Assembly (NCBI RefSeq): GCF_000440115.1
Contig: NZ_ALMY01000004.1
Location: 1 to 64,000, forward strand
Reading direction: 5' to 3'
Source: Streptococcus suis YS56
GTDB lineage: Bacteria; Bacillota; Bacilli; Lactobacillales; Streptococcaceae
Length of the DNA: 64,000 nt
Of the stretch, positions 47,782-56,593 are shown in pieces. The notes under the pieces were generated by a model. That model did no database searches. It was not told the DNA's origin and worked only from the letters and a program-made list of their open reading frames with translations. Position 1 is the stretch's first letter; every line of letters begins with the position of its first letter. The translations under genes and the position numbers were made by a program.

Positions 47782-49092
47782 ATGGAGATTTTAGCAATTT
47801 TAGGAGTTTTATTGGCTATTGTAGCCATTGTTTATTGGACATCAAAAAATTTACATGTTATCATTGCGGCACCACTAGCTAGTTTAATCATCATTCTGAC
47901 CAATCAGATGAATGTTTTGGAAGTTATGTTGGGCAAAGAGCAGTCTTATATGGCAGGCTTAGCAGGTTTTTTGATTAATAATTTTGCCATCTTTATGTTG
48001 GGGTCTATCTTGGCACGTTATATGGAGGCAAGTGGAGCTACGCAGACGATTGCCAATAGCATTTTGAAAGTAATGGGAAAAGATAGTCCCTATAAGGGCT
48101 TGTTAGCCATCACTTTGATTGCTTCCATTCTGACCTATGGTGGTGTGAGTATTTTTGTAGTCATTTTTACCTTGCTTCCCCTTTCACGCCCCCTCTTTAA
48201 AGAGTTGAATATCAACTGGGCACTTTTTCCGATTCCTGTCTTTTTGGGAGCAGGTACTTATACGATGACCACGCTTCCGGGTGCTCCGTCTATTCAAAAT
48301 GTCATTCCGACAAAGGTTTTGGGAACAAGTTTGACGGCAGCTCCATTGATTAGTTTGGCAGCGAGCTTGACACTTCTCGTATTCGGTTTGCTTTATATGG
48401 CCTATTGTCTCAGTAAGAGTCTGGCAAATGGTGAAACCTATAATGAAGAAGAGGATGAAGTAGCAGTAATGATAGCTGAAAAGAAACCAAATCTGTTTCT
48501 GTCAGTTTTGCCACTCATTAGTCTAATTGGAACAATCTTTCTTCTAAACAAGTTGCCAAATGTCTTGGCAATCGGTTTGCTAGTTTCAATTCTCTTATCG
48601 GCCTTGATTTTCTATCCCTATCTGCCAAATCAAAAAGAAATCTTGAACACTGCTGCGACAGCGTCTATTGTACCAGCCTTTGCCACATCTAGTACAGTAG
48701 CATTTGGTACAGTCTTGACCTTGTCAGCTGGTTTCGCAGTTATTCAGGAGTGGATCCAACAAATTCCAGGTTCGCCTTTGATTAGCTTGTCTGTGTCAAC
48801 AGCCCTACTCAGTGGTATTATTGGTTCATCCTCTGGTGCGGTTGGGATCGCTTCAAGTAATTTTCTCCCTGCCTATTTGGAAATGGGGATTAATCCAGAG
48901 TTGCTACATCGTGTAGTAGTTGTTGCATCAGCTATCTTGACAGTTGTGCCTCAGTCTGGCGTGATGATTACCTTCCACAATCTTTCGAAATTAAGTATGA
49001 AACGTGGACTCAAGTATTCGTTTATCCTAGTGACAGTTGGGCATTTGTTAGCCTTACTTGTGATTTTACTGTTGGCGCCTTTGCTATATTAG
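47782..49092 (+). CDS. GntP-family permease
   Basis: This 436-residue membrane protein has 11-13 helices and matches the gluconate:H+ symporter/citrate-M superfamily by GGVSIFVVIFTLLPLSRPL, GTYTMTTLPGAPSIQN and GIIGSSSGAVGIA. The substrate (gluconate, hydroxy acid or other anion) cannot be told. It follows the folate operon directly but has no obvious link to it. Confidence 0.75.
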   Translation: MEILAILGVLLAIVAIVYWTSKNLHVIIAAPLASLIIILTNQMNVLEVMLGKEQSYMAGLAGFLINNFAIFMLGSILARYMEASGATQTIANSILKVMGKDSPYKGLLAITLIASILTYGGVSIFVVIFTLLPLSRPLFKELNINWALFPIPVFLGAGTYTMTTLPGAPSIQNVIPTKVLGTSLTAAPLISLAASLTLLVFGLLYMAYCLSKSLANGETYNEEEDEVAVMIAEKKPNLFLSVLPLISLIGTIFLLNKLPNVLAIGLLVSILLSALIFYPYLPNQKEILNTAATASIVPAFATSSTVAFGTVLTLSAGFAVIQEWIQQIPGSPLISLSVSTALLSGIIGSSSGAVGIASSNFLPAYLEMGINPELLHRVVVVASAILTVVPQSGVMITFHNLSKLSMKRGLKYSFILVTVGHLLALLVILLLAPLLY

Positions 49093-49110
49093 GATTGATT
49101 AACAAACAAA

Positions 49111-49140
49111 TAAAAGCCCTGCCAAATGGCGGGGCTTTTA
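49111..49140. terminator. Bidirectional terminator between permease and MetE-like genes
   Basis: TAAAAGCCC-T-GCC pairs with GGC-GGGGCTTTTA around AAAT, with A and T runs on both sides. It serves the convergent genes. Confidence 0.9.
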
Positions 49141-49162
49141 TGCACGAATAACAAGAAGTGGC

Positions 49163-50311
49163 TTAAGACCAAAACTTCTCTGCAATTTCTTGGCCTTGTT
49201 TAATTTTTGCCCACTGTTGCGGGATGGCCAATTCATTACCTGAATCACATGAAGCGAATCCACATTGATGTGACAAGTAGAGACGCTCTTTTGGAATAAT
49301 CTTGCTTGCTTCCTCGAGTAATTTATAAACACGTTCTTCATCATCCAAATCAGAAGTTTTACTTGAAAGTAGACCAAGAACGACTTCGACATTCTTATCA
49401 CGCAAGCTTTCCAAAGCTTTTAAATCACCTGCACGTTCATCATCCCACTCAAGGAAGAATCGATCGTATTTTTGGTCACGCAGGAATTTTTCAGCAATGG
49501 CTTCGTAAGTTCCGCCAGCTGCTGAGCGGCTTTCATAGTTACCACGGCAGTTGTGCGTCCAGACGGTCAAGCCAATTTCATGTCCGTAATCAATAACAGC
49601 ATTATTGATAGCAACAAACTCGTCAGCCAAAGCAGCCAATGCTTCAGAATCGTCTTGTGGCAAGAAAGGTACAGGGTTAGCAGGGTCGAATAATTCCCAA
49701 AGGCAGTCATCGAATTGAACGATTTGTCCACCAGCTTCCTTGTACTGGTCTAAAAATTCTCTATAGGCAGCCAATAAAGCTTCTTTCAAATCCTCACGTG
49801 TTTTATAAACTTGGTCTGGACCGACTTGACCATTGAAGAGAACAAGCTCGGTAAAGGCATGGGCAGGTCCCCATACAGTTAACTTTGTATCAGTTTCACC
49901 AGCTAGTTCTTTAACTTTTTTATAAATGTCAATGAAATGGTGATTTTTTGCTGAAAGAGGACCGGTGATACGTAATCCAATATCCTTACGTGTTTCAAAA
50001 ATTTGTCCATCATGGTCTTTAAAAGGATAACCATGCTCAGCAATGTAACGCTCGATACCATCGAAGCCCCAGACAAAGTCAAGATGCCACATTGATTTTG
50101 AAAACTCACCGTCTGTTACAATATCAATACCATTTGCTTTTTGTTCAGCGACAATCGCTTCGATAGTTGCAGCTTCAGTTTCTTGATAGTCATCAAAGGC
50201 ATCGTAGAATGGGTATTGGATATTGTCACGATGCTCAATTTTACGTTTAAATTCTCCTAAGTTTGCTGGTCGAAGAAGTGAACCGACTAATTGGAATCTT
50301 GAAGTTGTCAT
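49163..50311 (-). CDS. MetE-like methyltransferase (C-terminal catalytic domain only)
   Basis: This 382-residue protein matches the catalytic half of cobalamin-independent methionine synthase and lacks the N-terminal folate-binding half. It has VGSLLRP at the start, DGE in IVTDGEFSK, and zinc-ligand candidates in HNCRGN and HQCGFAS. It resembles B. subtilis YxjG/YxjH. A role in forming methionine from homocysteine or a related thiol is likely; the methyl donor is not known. A MetR/MtaR-type palindrome upstream supports methionine control. Confidence 0.8.
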   Translation of the reverse strand: MTTSRFQLVGSLLRPANLGEFKRKIEHRDNIQYPFYDAFDDYQETEAATIEAIVAEQKANGIDIVTDGEFSKSMWHLDFVWGFDGIERYIAEHGYPFKDHDGQIFETRKDIGLRITGPLSAKNHHFIDIYKKVKELAGETDTKLTVWGPAHAFTELVLFNGQVGPDQVYKTREDLKEALLAAYREFLDQYKEAGGQIVQFDDCLWELFDPANPVPFLPQDDSEALAALADEFVAINNAVIDYGHEIGLTVWTHNCRGNYESRSAAGGTYEAIAEKFLRDQKYDRFFLEWDDERAGDLKALESLRDKNVEVVLGLLSSKTSDLDDEERVYKLLEEASKIIPKERLYLSHQCGFASCDSGNELAIPQQWAKIKQGQEIAEKFWS

Positions 50312-50401
50312 ATATGTATCTCTCTTTCTTTCGTTTTAGTGATGAACCTATTCTAACTCATAAGCTATCATTTGAAAAATAGTTATTTTCATGGCAAATC
50401 C

Positions 50402-50416
50402 ATAGTTAAAAACTAT
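50402..50416. promoter_or_regulatory. MetR/MtaR-type box in the divergent promoter region
   Basis: ATAGTTAAAAACTAT is a perfect palindrome (ATAGTT-AAA-AACTAT) like the LysR-type methionine regulator sites of streptococci. It lies 90 bases upstream of the MetE-like gene, in the 202-base gap to the divergent MFS gene. A second ATAGTT half-site occurs at 50389-50394. Confidence 0.6.
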
Positions 50417-50462
50417 AACTAGAAAAAATAGACGGAAATAACTTTCTATCATTTGTCAACTA

Positions 50463-50471
50463 TGGTATAAT
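50463..50471 (+). promoter_or_regulatory. Extended -10 promoter of the MFS transporter gene
   Basis: TGGTATAAT lies 42 bases before the ATG at 50514, with TTAGGAG as RBS in the leader. Confidence 0.65.
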
Positions 50472-50513
50472 CGAAAGTGCTGAAATCCGAACATTAGGAG
50501 ACTTAGGAGAAAA

Positions 50514-51680
50514 ATGAAAAAACAATCACCCTTTATAATTGCAGGAATCGTCATGCTAGGGGTCGTGATGCGTGCCCCCTTTACAGCTTTACCTGCTATT
50601 TTGACAGATGTGGCAGCAGGACTGGGAGTAGAAGTGAGTTCATTAGGAATTTTAACCTCTATTCCGCTCATCATGTTTGCTCTCTGTTCATCCTTAGCAC
50701 CGCGTCTTGCGGCTAAGTTTGGCATGGAAAAACTAATGGCCCTGGTCTTACTGGTCATGGTGCTTGGTTCAGGGATGCGAGTTCTCAACTTACCAGCCCT
50801 TTACATTGGTACTATGCTTGTTGGTGCTACAATAGCGTTTATTAATGTTTTGCTACCAAGTTTGGTTGCGGCTAATTTTCCAAAGAAAATTGGTCTGTAT
50901 ACGACGATTTATATCACTCTCATGGGGGTGGCGGCAACAGTTGCATCCATGATTGCTGTTCCAATTGTATCCTCTAGTTCTTGGGAATTTTTTATTCTGT
51001 TAATTACAGGATTGGTGTTTATGGCTTTCCTAATCTGGTTGCCTAATGTAAAAAATAACCATCGATTTGCAAGTGAGAACCAAGGAAAACAGAAATCATC
51101 TATCTGGAAAAATAAAGCAGCGATTGCCTTTTTGATATTTGGTGGGCTACAATCAGTCCTCTACTATACAGAGATTACCTGGTTGCCAACCATTTCTCAA
51201 TCAGTTGGCTTTAGTAAGGCAGAAGCAGGTCTAATGGCTGGTTTCTTTAATATGACAGCTATTCCCATGTCAATGATTATCCCAGCTGTTCTTTCCCGTC
51301 AGACAAAAGAAATGCGTCGAAATATCATGCTGGCTATTTCATCTGTTACCTTGCTCGGCTTGGCTATGATGGCATTGATTCCGACCAATCTCATTCTTTG
51401 GTCAGCACTTCACATTATTTTAAGTTTTTCAAATGCAGCCCTCTTCCCTTATATGATGTTGAGCTTTACTTTGAAAACAAGCAACAGCCAAGCTACTGCC
51501 CAGCTATCAGGAATGGTGCAGACAGGTGGCTATCTCATTGCAGCATTTGGACCAGGCCTTCTCGGTTATAGCTATCCAATCTTCGGAAACTGGATGCCAT
51601 TGATTCTTGCTCTGGCTATCGTCACACTTGCCATGATGTGGACTATTGTTCTGATCGAAAAAGAAGATATTATCTTATAA
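50514..51680 (+). CDS. CynX/NimT-type MFS transporter
   Basis: A 388-residue, 12-helix major facilitator. The first helices with VVMRAPFTALPAILTDVAAGLG and LTSIPLIMFALCSSLAPRLA resemble the cyanate permease (CynX/YeaN) group. The substrate is unknown; members of this group move small anions or nitroimidazole-like compounds. It shares a divergent control region with the MetE-like gene, so methionine-linked regulation is possible. Confidence 0.75.
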   Translation: MKKQSPFIIAGIVMLGVVMRAPFTALPAILTDVAAGLGVEVSSLGILTSIPLIMFALCSSLAPRLAAKFGMEKLMALVLLVMVLGSGMRVLNLPALYIGTMLVGATIAFINVLLPSLVAANFPKKIGLYTTIYITLMGVAATVASMIAVPIVSSSSWEFFILLITGLVFMAFLIWLPNVKNNHRFASENQGKQKSSIWKNKAAIAFLIFGGLQSVLYYTEITWLPTISQSVGFSKAEAGLMAGFFNMTAIPMSMIIPAVLSRQTKEMRRNIMLAISSVTLLGLAMMALIPTNLILWSALHIILSFSNAALFPYMMLSFTLKTSNSQATAQLSGMVQTGGYLIAAFGPGLLGYSYPIFGNWMPLILALAIVTLAMMWTIVLIEKEDIIL

Positions 51681-51685
51681 AGTAT

Positions 51686-51748
51686 AATCCCTTAAGAAGG
51701 CTGGCATTTTTCTGTGAAAATGGCAGAGCTTCTAAGGGATTTTTTGTC
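51686..51748 (+). terminator. Long terminator after the MFS gene
   Basis: AATCCCTTAAGAAG pairs with CTTCTAAGGGATT, and the inner CTGGCATTTT pairs with AAAATGGCAG, giving an unusually long interrupted stem followed by TTTTTT. Confidence 0.85.
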
Positions 51749-51752
51749 AAAC

Positions 51753-51780
51753 AAAAAAGCTGGACTCCTGCCAGCTTTTT
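51753..51780 (-). terminator. Terminator of the DUF3042 gene
   Basis: On the minus strand AAAAAGCTGG pairs with CCAGCTTTTTT across seven bases. The stem begins at the stop codon of the DUF3042 gene. Confidence 0.8.
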
Positions 51781-51949
51781 AATGTGCGACACGACGGCGC
51801 GCAGCTTTTTTGCGATTTTCTTCAATGAAGGCTTCTTTCTTTTCTTCTGGTTCAATGATTGTTTTGTGAACGGTGAAGACTGCACCTGCTGCAAGAGCAA
51901 CTGTAGAAAGAACACCTGTTAAGAAACCTTTACCAAAACCTTTAGCCAT
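51779..51949 (-). CDS. DUF3042-family small membrane-anchored protein
   Basis: A 56-residue protein with one N-terminal membrane helix (about 6-26; FLTGVLSTVALAAGAVFTV) and a highly charged, Glu/Lys/Arg-rich cytoplasmic tail. It fits the DUF3042 family of lactobacilli and streptococci. No function is known. Start at 51949 after GGAGAAATAACT; a longer frame upstream lacks an RBS. Confidence 0.75.
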   Translation of the reverse strand: MAKGFGKGFLTGVLSTVALAAGAVFTVHKTIIEPEEKKEAFIEENRKKAARRRVAH

Positions 51950-51969
51950 AGTTATTTCTCCTTTACTTG

Positions 51970-51978
51970 TGTTATAAT
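51970..51978 (+). promoter_or_regulatory. Extended -10 promoter of miaA
   Basis: TGTTATAAT lies 39 bases before the miaA start; AAGGAAAAAG forms the RBS. Confidence 0.6.
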
Positions 51979-52017
51979 AGATTTTAGCGAAAAAACAAAA
52001 TATTTTCAAGGAAAAAG

Positions 52018-52902
52018 ATGAAAACTAAAGTTATTGTGGTCATTGGACCAACTGCGGTAGGAAAAACTGCTTTAGGAATTGAATTGGCCCAGCGCTACAA
52101 GGGAGAAATTATCAGCGGTGATAGCCAGCAAGTCTATCGCAAACTGGATATTGGTACGGCAAAGGCTAGCCCAGAAGAGCAGGTTGCTGCGGTTCATCAC
52201 TTGATTGATGTCAGAGATGTGACCCAGGGCTATTCGGCTTATGAATTTGTAGCAGAAGCCAAAGCTTTGATTGCAGGCATTACCAGTCGTGGCAAGCTGC
52301 CTATTATCGTGGGTGGGACAGGGCTTTACATTCAGAGCTTGCTTGAAGGCTACCATCTGGGCGGGCAGGTTGACCAGGAGCAAGTTCTGGCCTATCGGGC
52401 GGAACTCGACTGCTTGTCTGACGAGGTTTTGGAAGCAATGGCAGAGCAGGCAGGTTTGACGGTTGATGGAAACAGCCGACGGAGAATTATTCGTGGACTT
52501 GAGTTGAAAAAATTTGGAAAAAACTTAGAAAATACAGAGTCAGAATATGAGCCTCTTTACATCTGCCTGACGGATGACAGACAGGTTCTTTACGACCGCA
52601 TCAATCAGCGAGTGGATAAGATGATGGCGGCGGGCTTACTAGATGAAGTTAGCTGGCTCTACCAAGAACATCCCCAAGCCCAAGCTGCTATGGGAATTGG
52701 CTACAAGGAGTTTTTCCCATACTTAGCAGGTCAAATCAACCTAGAAGAAGCAGTTGATAAGGTCAAGCAAAATAGCCGTCGCTTCGCCAAACGCCAATTG
52801 ACCTGGTTTAGAAATCGCATGCAGGTTCCCTTTTATTCAGTAGGCGAACCAGATTACAAGTTGCAGATTTTCACCGCCGTGGAGGAATTTTTAAATGATT
52901 GA
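52018..52902 (+). CDS. miaA: tRNA dimethylallyltransferase
   Basis: MiaA adds the isopentenyl group to A37 of UNN-reading tRNAs. The 294-residue protein has P-loop GPTAVGKT (10-17), [16 protein letters not shown], and [14 protein letters not shown]. First gene of a tightly packed operon (miaA, hflX, hypothetical, rnz, SDR) conserved in streptococci; its end overlaps hflX by eight bases. Confidence 0.95.
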   Translation: MKTKVIVVIGPTAVGKTALGIELAQRYKGEIISGDSQQVYRKLDIGTAKASPEEQVAAVHHLIDVRDVTQGYSAYEFVAEAKALIAGITSRGKLPIIVGGTGLYIQSLLEGYHLGGQVDQEQVLAYRAELDCLSDEVLEAMAEQAGLTVDGNSRRRIIRGLELKKFGKNLENTESEYEPLYICLTDDRQVLYDRINQRVDKMMAAGLLDEVSWLYQEHPQAQAAMGIGYKEFFPYLAGQINLEEAVDKVKQNSRRFAKRQLTWFRNRMQVPFYSVGEPDYKLQIFTAVEEFLND

Positions 52903-54145
52903 AACGCAGAAAGAACAAGAACGCGCTCTCCTGGTCGGAGTGGAATTACAGCAGACAGACAACTTTGACATGTCCATGGAGGAGTTGGCAAGCCTGGCCA
53001 AGACAGCTGGGGCTGTAGTCAAGGGAGTCTACACTCAAAAACGGGAAAAATATGACAGCAAGACCTTTGTCGGCTCAGGGAAACTAGAAGAAATTGCCCA
53101 GATGGTCGAAGCTGACGAGATTGATACGGTTATTGTCAATAACCGACTGACACCCCGTCAGAATGTCAATTTGGAGGAGATTTTAGGTGTCAAGGTTATC
53201 GACCGCATGCAGTTGATTTTGGATATTTTTGCCATGCGGGCACGGAGTCACGAAGGGAAACTGCAGGTCCACTTAGCCCAGCTCAAGTACATGTTGCCAC
53301 GTTTGGTTGGACAAGGCATCATGCTCAGTCGTCAGGCAGGTGGTATCGGCTCTCGTGGACCAGGTGAAAGCCAGTTGGAGCTCAACCGTCGAAGCATTCG
53401 CAACCAGATTCACGACATCGAACGCCAACTCAAAACGGTGGAGAAGAACCGAGCTACTGTCCGTGAACGCCGTCTGCAATCAGGCGTTTTCAAAATCGGC
53501 TTGATTGGCTATACCAATGCTGGCAAGTCCACTATTATGAACGCCATGACTGACAAGAGACAGTACGAGGCAGATGAACTCTTTGCGACGCTTGATGCCA
53601 CGACCAAGCAGATTAACTTGGCCGACAAGTTCAACGTGACCCTGACCGACACGGTTGGTTTCATTCAGGACCTGCCGACTGAGTTGATTTCTGCCTTCAA
53701 GTCCACCTTGGAGGAGTCCATGAACGTGGACCTCTTGCTCCATGTCATCGACGCTTCTGACCCCAATCACAGCGAGCAGGAGCAGGTGGTCTTGGATATT
53801 TTGAAAGATCTGGATATGCTGGATATTCCTCGTCTGGCCCTCTACAACAAGCTGGACAAGACGGATGACAGCTTTACCCCAAGTCAGTTTCCTCATGTCA
53901 TGCTGTCTGCTAAGGATGAAAATGCCAAAGGCCATATTCAGATGATGGTCTTGGCCAAGATTAAGACCATGTTTGAACGATTTGAGGTCAGGGTGCCACT
54001 TGCTGAATCTTATAAATTGCATGATTTAGCTACTCTAGCCCTAATAGAAAATCGGATCTACGAAGAGGATGTGGAAGTGGTATCAGGCTATATCGCTTCC
54101 AGCAATAAATGGAAGTTGGAAGAATTTTATGACGGATTATCTTGA
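52895..54145 (+). CDS. hflX: GTPase HflX
   Basis: HflX is a ribosome-associated GTPase that rescues stalled ribosomes under stress. The 416-residue protein has an N-terminal HflX domain, a coiled linker preceded by the glycine motif [13 protein letters not shown], then the G domain: G1 GYTNAGKS (205-212), DTVGF as G3 and NKLD as G4. The downstream gene starts within its 3' end. Confidence 0.94.
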   Translation: MIETQKEQERALLVGVELQQTDNFDMSMEELASLAKTAGAVVKGVYTQKREKYDSKTFVGSGKLEEIAQMVEADEIDTVIVNNRLTPRQNVNLEEILGVKVIDRMQLILDIFAMRARSHEGKLQVHLAQLKYMLPRLVGQGIMLSRQAGGIGSRGPGESQLELNRRSIRNQIHDIERQLKTVEKNRATVRERRLQSGVFKIGLIGYTNAGKSTIMNAMTDKRQYEADELFATLDATTKQINLADKFNVTLTDTVGFIQDLPTELISAFKSTLEESMNVDLLLHVIDASDPNHSEQEQVVLDILKDLDMLDIPRLALYNKLDKTDDSFTPSQFPHVMLSAKDENAKGHIQMMVLAKIKTMFERFEVRVPLAESYKLHDLATLALIENRIYEEDVEVVSGYIASSNKWKLEEFYDGLS

Positions 54146-54758
54146 TTTGGCAATCAAATACGGTGGCTTTACCAGTCTGGACAAGGTCTATCTGGCTAAG
54201 AAATTAGTCGATTTGACTGACCAACAAAAACTAGATTTTATCACGCCACCGCCTTCGGTGCTCAATGCCTATTTTGCGGAAATCTACCAGAAACAAGGAG
54301 CAGAAGAGGCGACGAACTACTATCTCACTCTATCTCAGCAGCTCTGCCTTTTTCCAAAAGAACCCAGCTTTGCTGAAAGCAAACCCTTTGTCCGCCTGAA
54401 TTTATCAGGTAAGTCTTTCGGATTTGCCTATGTGTCGGCTGATGGTCTGGCCCAGGTTTTTTCGGAAGGAGCAGAGGAAGTGACAGATAGCTTGCTCTTT
54501 GAAATTGCCCAAGTCTTTCCCCACTATGTCGTCTTTGTGGAGGAGGGCAAGATTTTTATGAAAGTCAATCCCTTTGAGGAGGCCGAGTTAAAGGAAGTTG
54601 AAACAGACTACCTTTTGACCCAAGTGGAGACGACAGAAGGTTTGGTCAAGATTTCAGGCTTTAATCAGGAAGAAGTGCTGGAAGTGGCGGACGGATATGC
54701 TGGCCAGTATTACTATGTCTGGTCGGGTCGCTCTGCAATTTTATATATAAAACATTAG
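54129..54758 (+). CDS. Conserved hypothetical protein between hflX and rnz
   Basis: A 209-residue soluble, acidic protein ([22 protein letters not shown] start) with no motif I recognise. Its location between hflX and rnz is conserved in streptococci; an old cystathionine beta-lyase label sometimes attached to this position is not supported, as no PLP-lysine motif is seen. The ATG overlaps the hflX end by 17 bases; the rnz start follows by 10. Confidence 0.7.
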   Translation: MTDYLDLAIKYGGFTSLDKVYLAKKLVDLTDQQKLDFITPPPSVLNAYFAEIYQKQGAEEATNYYLTLSQQLCLFPKEPSFAESKPFVRLNLSGKSFGFAYVSADGLAQVFSEGAEEVTDSLLFEIAQVFPHYVVFVEEGKIFMKVNPFEEAELKEVETDYLLTQVETTEGLVKISGFNQEEVLEVADGYAGQYYYVWSGRSAILYIKH

Positions 54759-54768
54759 AAAGTAAACA

Positions 54769-55698
54769 ATGCAAATTCAATTTTTAGGTACGGGGGCTGG
54801 ACAGCCCTCCAAGGCTCGAAATGTATCCAGTTTGGCCTTGAAACTCTTGGATGAAATCAATCAGGTTTGGTTATTTGACTGTGGTGAAGGAACTCAAAAT
54901 CAAATTTTGGAAACGACTATTCGCCCACGTAAAGTCGCAAAAATCTTTATCACTCACCTGCACGGAGACCATATTTTTGGACTGCCTGGTTTTTTATCTA
55001 GTCGTTCTTTCCAGTCAAGTGAGGAGCAGACTGATATTGATATTTACGGTCCTGTGGGCATTCGTTCCTTTGTCTTAGCAAGTTTGAAAGTATCAGGGAC
55101 ACGCCTACCTTATCGCATTCATTTTCATGAGTTTGATGTGGATACGGTAGGTCAGGTCCTAGAAACAGACAAATTCACGGTATTCGCTGAAAAACTGGAC
55201 CATACCATTCCTTGTGTCGGCTATCGTGTCATCCAAAAAGATTTGGAAGGGACCTTGGATGCAGAGGCTCTGCGCGCGGCAGGTGTACCATTTGGTCCCC
55301 TTTTTGGAAAAATCAAAAATGGTCAAAATGTGACGCTAGAAGATGGGACTGAAATTATCGCGAGTGACTATATTTCTCCTCCTCGGCCTGGTAAGGTGGT
55401 GACCATTCTTGGTGATACGCGCAAGTGTCATGCTAGTGTCCGTCTGGCTGTCAATGCTGATGTGCTGGTGCATGAGGCGACTTACGGAAAAGGCGATGAG
55501 AAGATTGCTCGCAAGCATGGGCATTCGACCAATATGGAAGCCGCTCAGGTTGCCAAGGATGCTGGTGTCAAGCAGCTGCTTCTCAACCACATTAGTCCTC
55601 GATTTTTGGCCAAGGATGTTAGCCAGTTGAGAAATGATGCCAGCAAGGTTTTTGATCATGTTCATATTGTTAAAGATTTAGAGGAAATCGAAGTATGA
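54769..55698 (+). CDS. rnz: Ribonuclease Z
   Basis: RNase Z trims 3' trailers from tRNA precursors that lack encoded CCA. The 309-residue metallo-beta-lactamase-fold protein has the metal motif HLHGDH at 63-68, DCGEGTQ before it, GDTRKC and the later [10 protein letters not shown]. Overlaps the next gene by four bases. Confidence 0.95.
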   Translation: MQIQFLGTGAGQPSKARNVSSLALKLLDEINQVWLFDCGEGTQNQILETTIRPRKVAKIFITHLHGDHIFGLPGFLSSRSFQSSEEQTDIDIYGPVGIRSFVLASLKVSGTRLPYRIHFHEFDVDTVGQVLETDKFTVFAEKLDHTIPCVGYRVIQKDLEGTLDAEALRAAGVPFGPLFGKIKNGQNVTLEDGTEIIASDYISPPRPGKVVTILGDTRKCHASVRLAVNADVLVHEATYGKGDEKIARKHGHSTNMEAAQVAKDAGVKQLLLNHISPRFLAKDVSQLRNDASKVFDHVHIVKDLEEIEV

Positions 55699-56450
55699 GA
55701 ACCATTCTAATCACAGGTGCTTCTGGTGGCTTGGTACAGGAAATGGTGTCCTTGCTGAAGGATGATTTTTTAATCTTGCTAGGTCGTGATGTCGAAAAAA
55801 TTGAGCAGCTCTATGCTTACCATGAAAAAAAGGCTGTCTTTGATGTAGACATCCGAGATGAAGCAGCCCTGACGGCATTCTTTGAGGAACTGGATAGTCA
55901 GTTTGGTCAGATTGATATTTTAGTCAATAATGCTGGCTATGCTATTTATGATGATTTTGAGAATTTTTCCAGCCAGCAGGTGCAGGCCATGTTTGATATC
56001 AATACCTTTGCTTTGATGACCATGTGCCGTTTAGTAGGTAAACGAATGAAGGCAAGACGGAGCGGGCAGATGATCAATATCATTTCCATGTCAGGCTTGA
56101 TTGCTTCAAGCAAGTCATCCGTTTATTCTGCGACTAAGTTTGCGGCCATGGGATTTTCAAATACTATTCGCTTGGAATTAGCCCAGTACGGTGTGACAGT
56201 GACTACGGTCAACCCAGGACCTATTGCGACCAGCTTTTTCGATCAGGCTGACCCTGACGGCAGCTACCAAGAGAGTGTTAAGGCTTTCTTGCTGCAACCA
56301 GACTATGTTGCCAAGAAGATTGTTTCAGCTATGGGGACGAAGAAACGAGACATCAATCTGCCTTGGTCACTAGCAGCTGCTCATAAGCTATATACTCTTT
56401 TTCCGAGACTGGCTGATTATCTGGCCAGTACGGTCTTTAATTTGAAATAA
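55695..56450 (+). CDS. Short-chain dehydrogenase/reductase
   Basis: A 251-residue SDR: cofactor site [13 protein letters not shown] (an atypical spacing of the third Gly), NNAGYA, and catalytic Ser with YSATK. The conserved position after rnz in streptococci suggests a housekeeping role, but the substrate is unknown. ATGA overlap with rnz. Confidence 0.85.
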   Translation: MRTILITGASGGLVQEMVSLLKDDFLILLGRDVEKIEQLYAYHEKKAVFDVDIRDEAALTAFFEELDSQFGQIDILVNNAGYAIYDDFENFSSQQVQAMFDINTFALMTMCRLVGKRMKARRSGQMINIISMSGLIASSKSSVYSATKFAAMGFSNTIRLELAQYGVTVTTVNPGPIATSFFDQADPDGSYQESVKAFLLQPDYVAKKIVSAMGTKKRDINLPWSLAAAHKLYTLFPRLADYLASTVFNLK

Positions 56451-56517
56451 AGAAAAGTGAACACATAATATGACCTAGATGGATTAATGCCATTCTAGTT
56501 TTTTTTGATCTAATCGG

Positions 56518-56572
56518 TTGACATTTTTTGACTACAAGTGTAAACTATAATTGTAAATCGATTACAAATGTA
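56518..56572 (+). promoter_or_regulatory. Copper-responsive promoter with two cop boxes
   Basis: TTGACA (56518-56523) is followed at 17 bases by the weak -10 TAAACT. Two CopY operator sequences of the form TACANNTGTA are present: TACAAGTGTA (56533-56542), overlapping the promoter, and TACAAATGTA (56563-56572), in the leader. Two boxes about 30 bp apart is the usual CopY arrangement. Confidence 0.85.
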
Positions 56573-56593
56573 GACAGAAATAGGAGTTATCTT

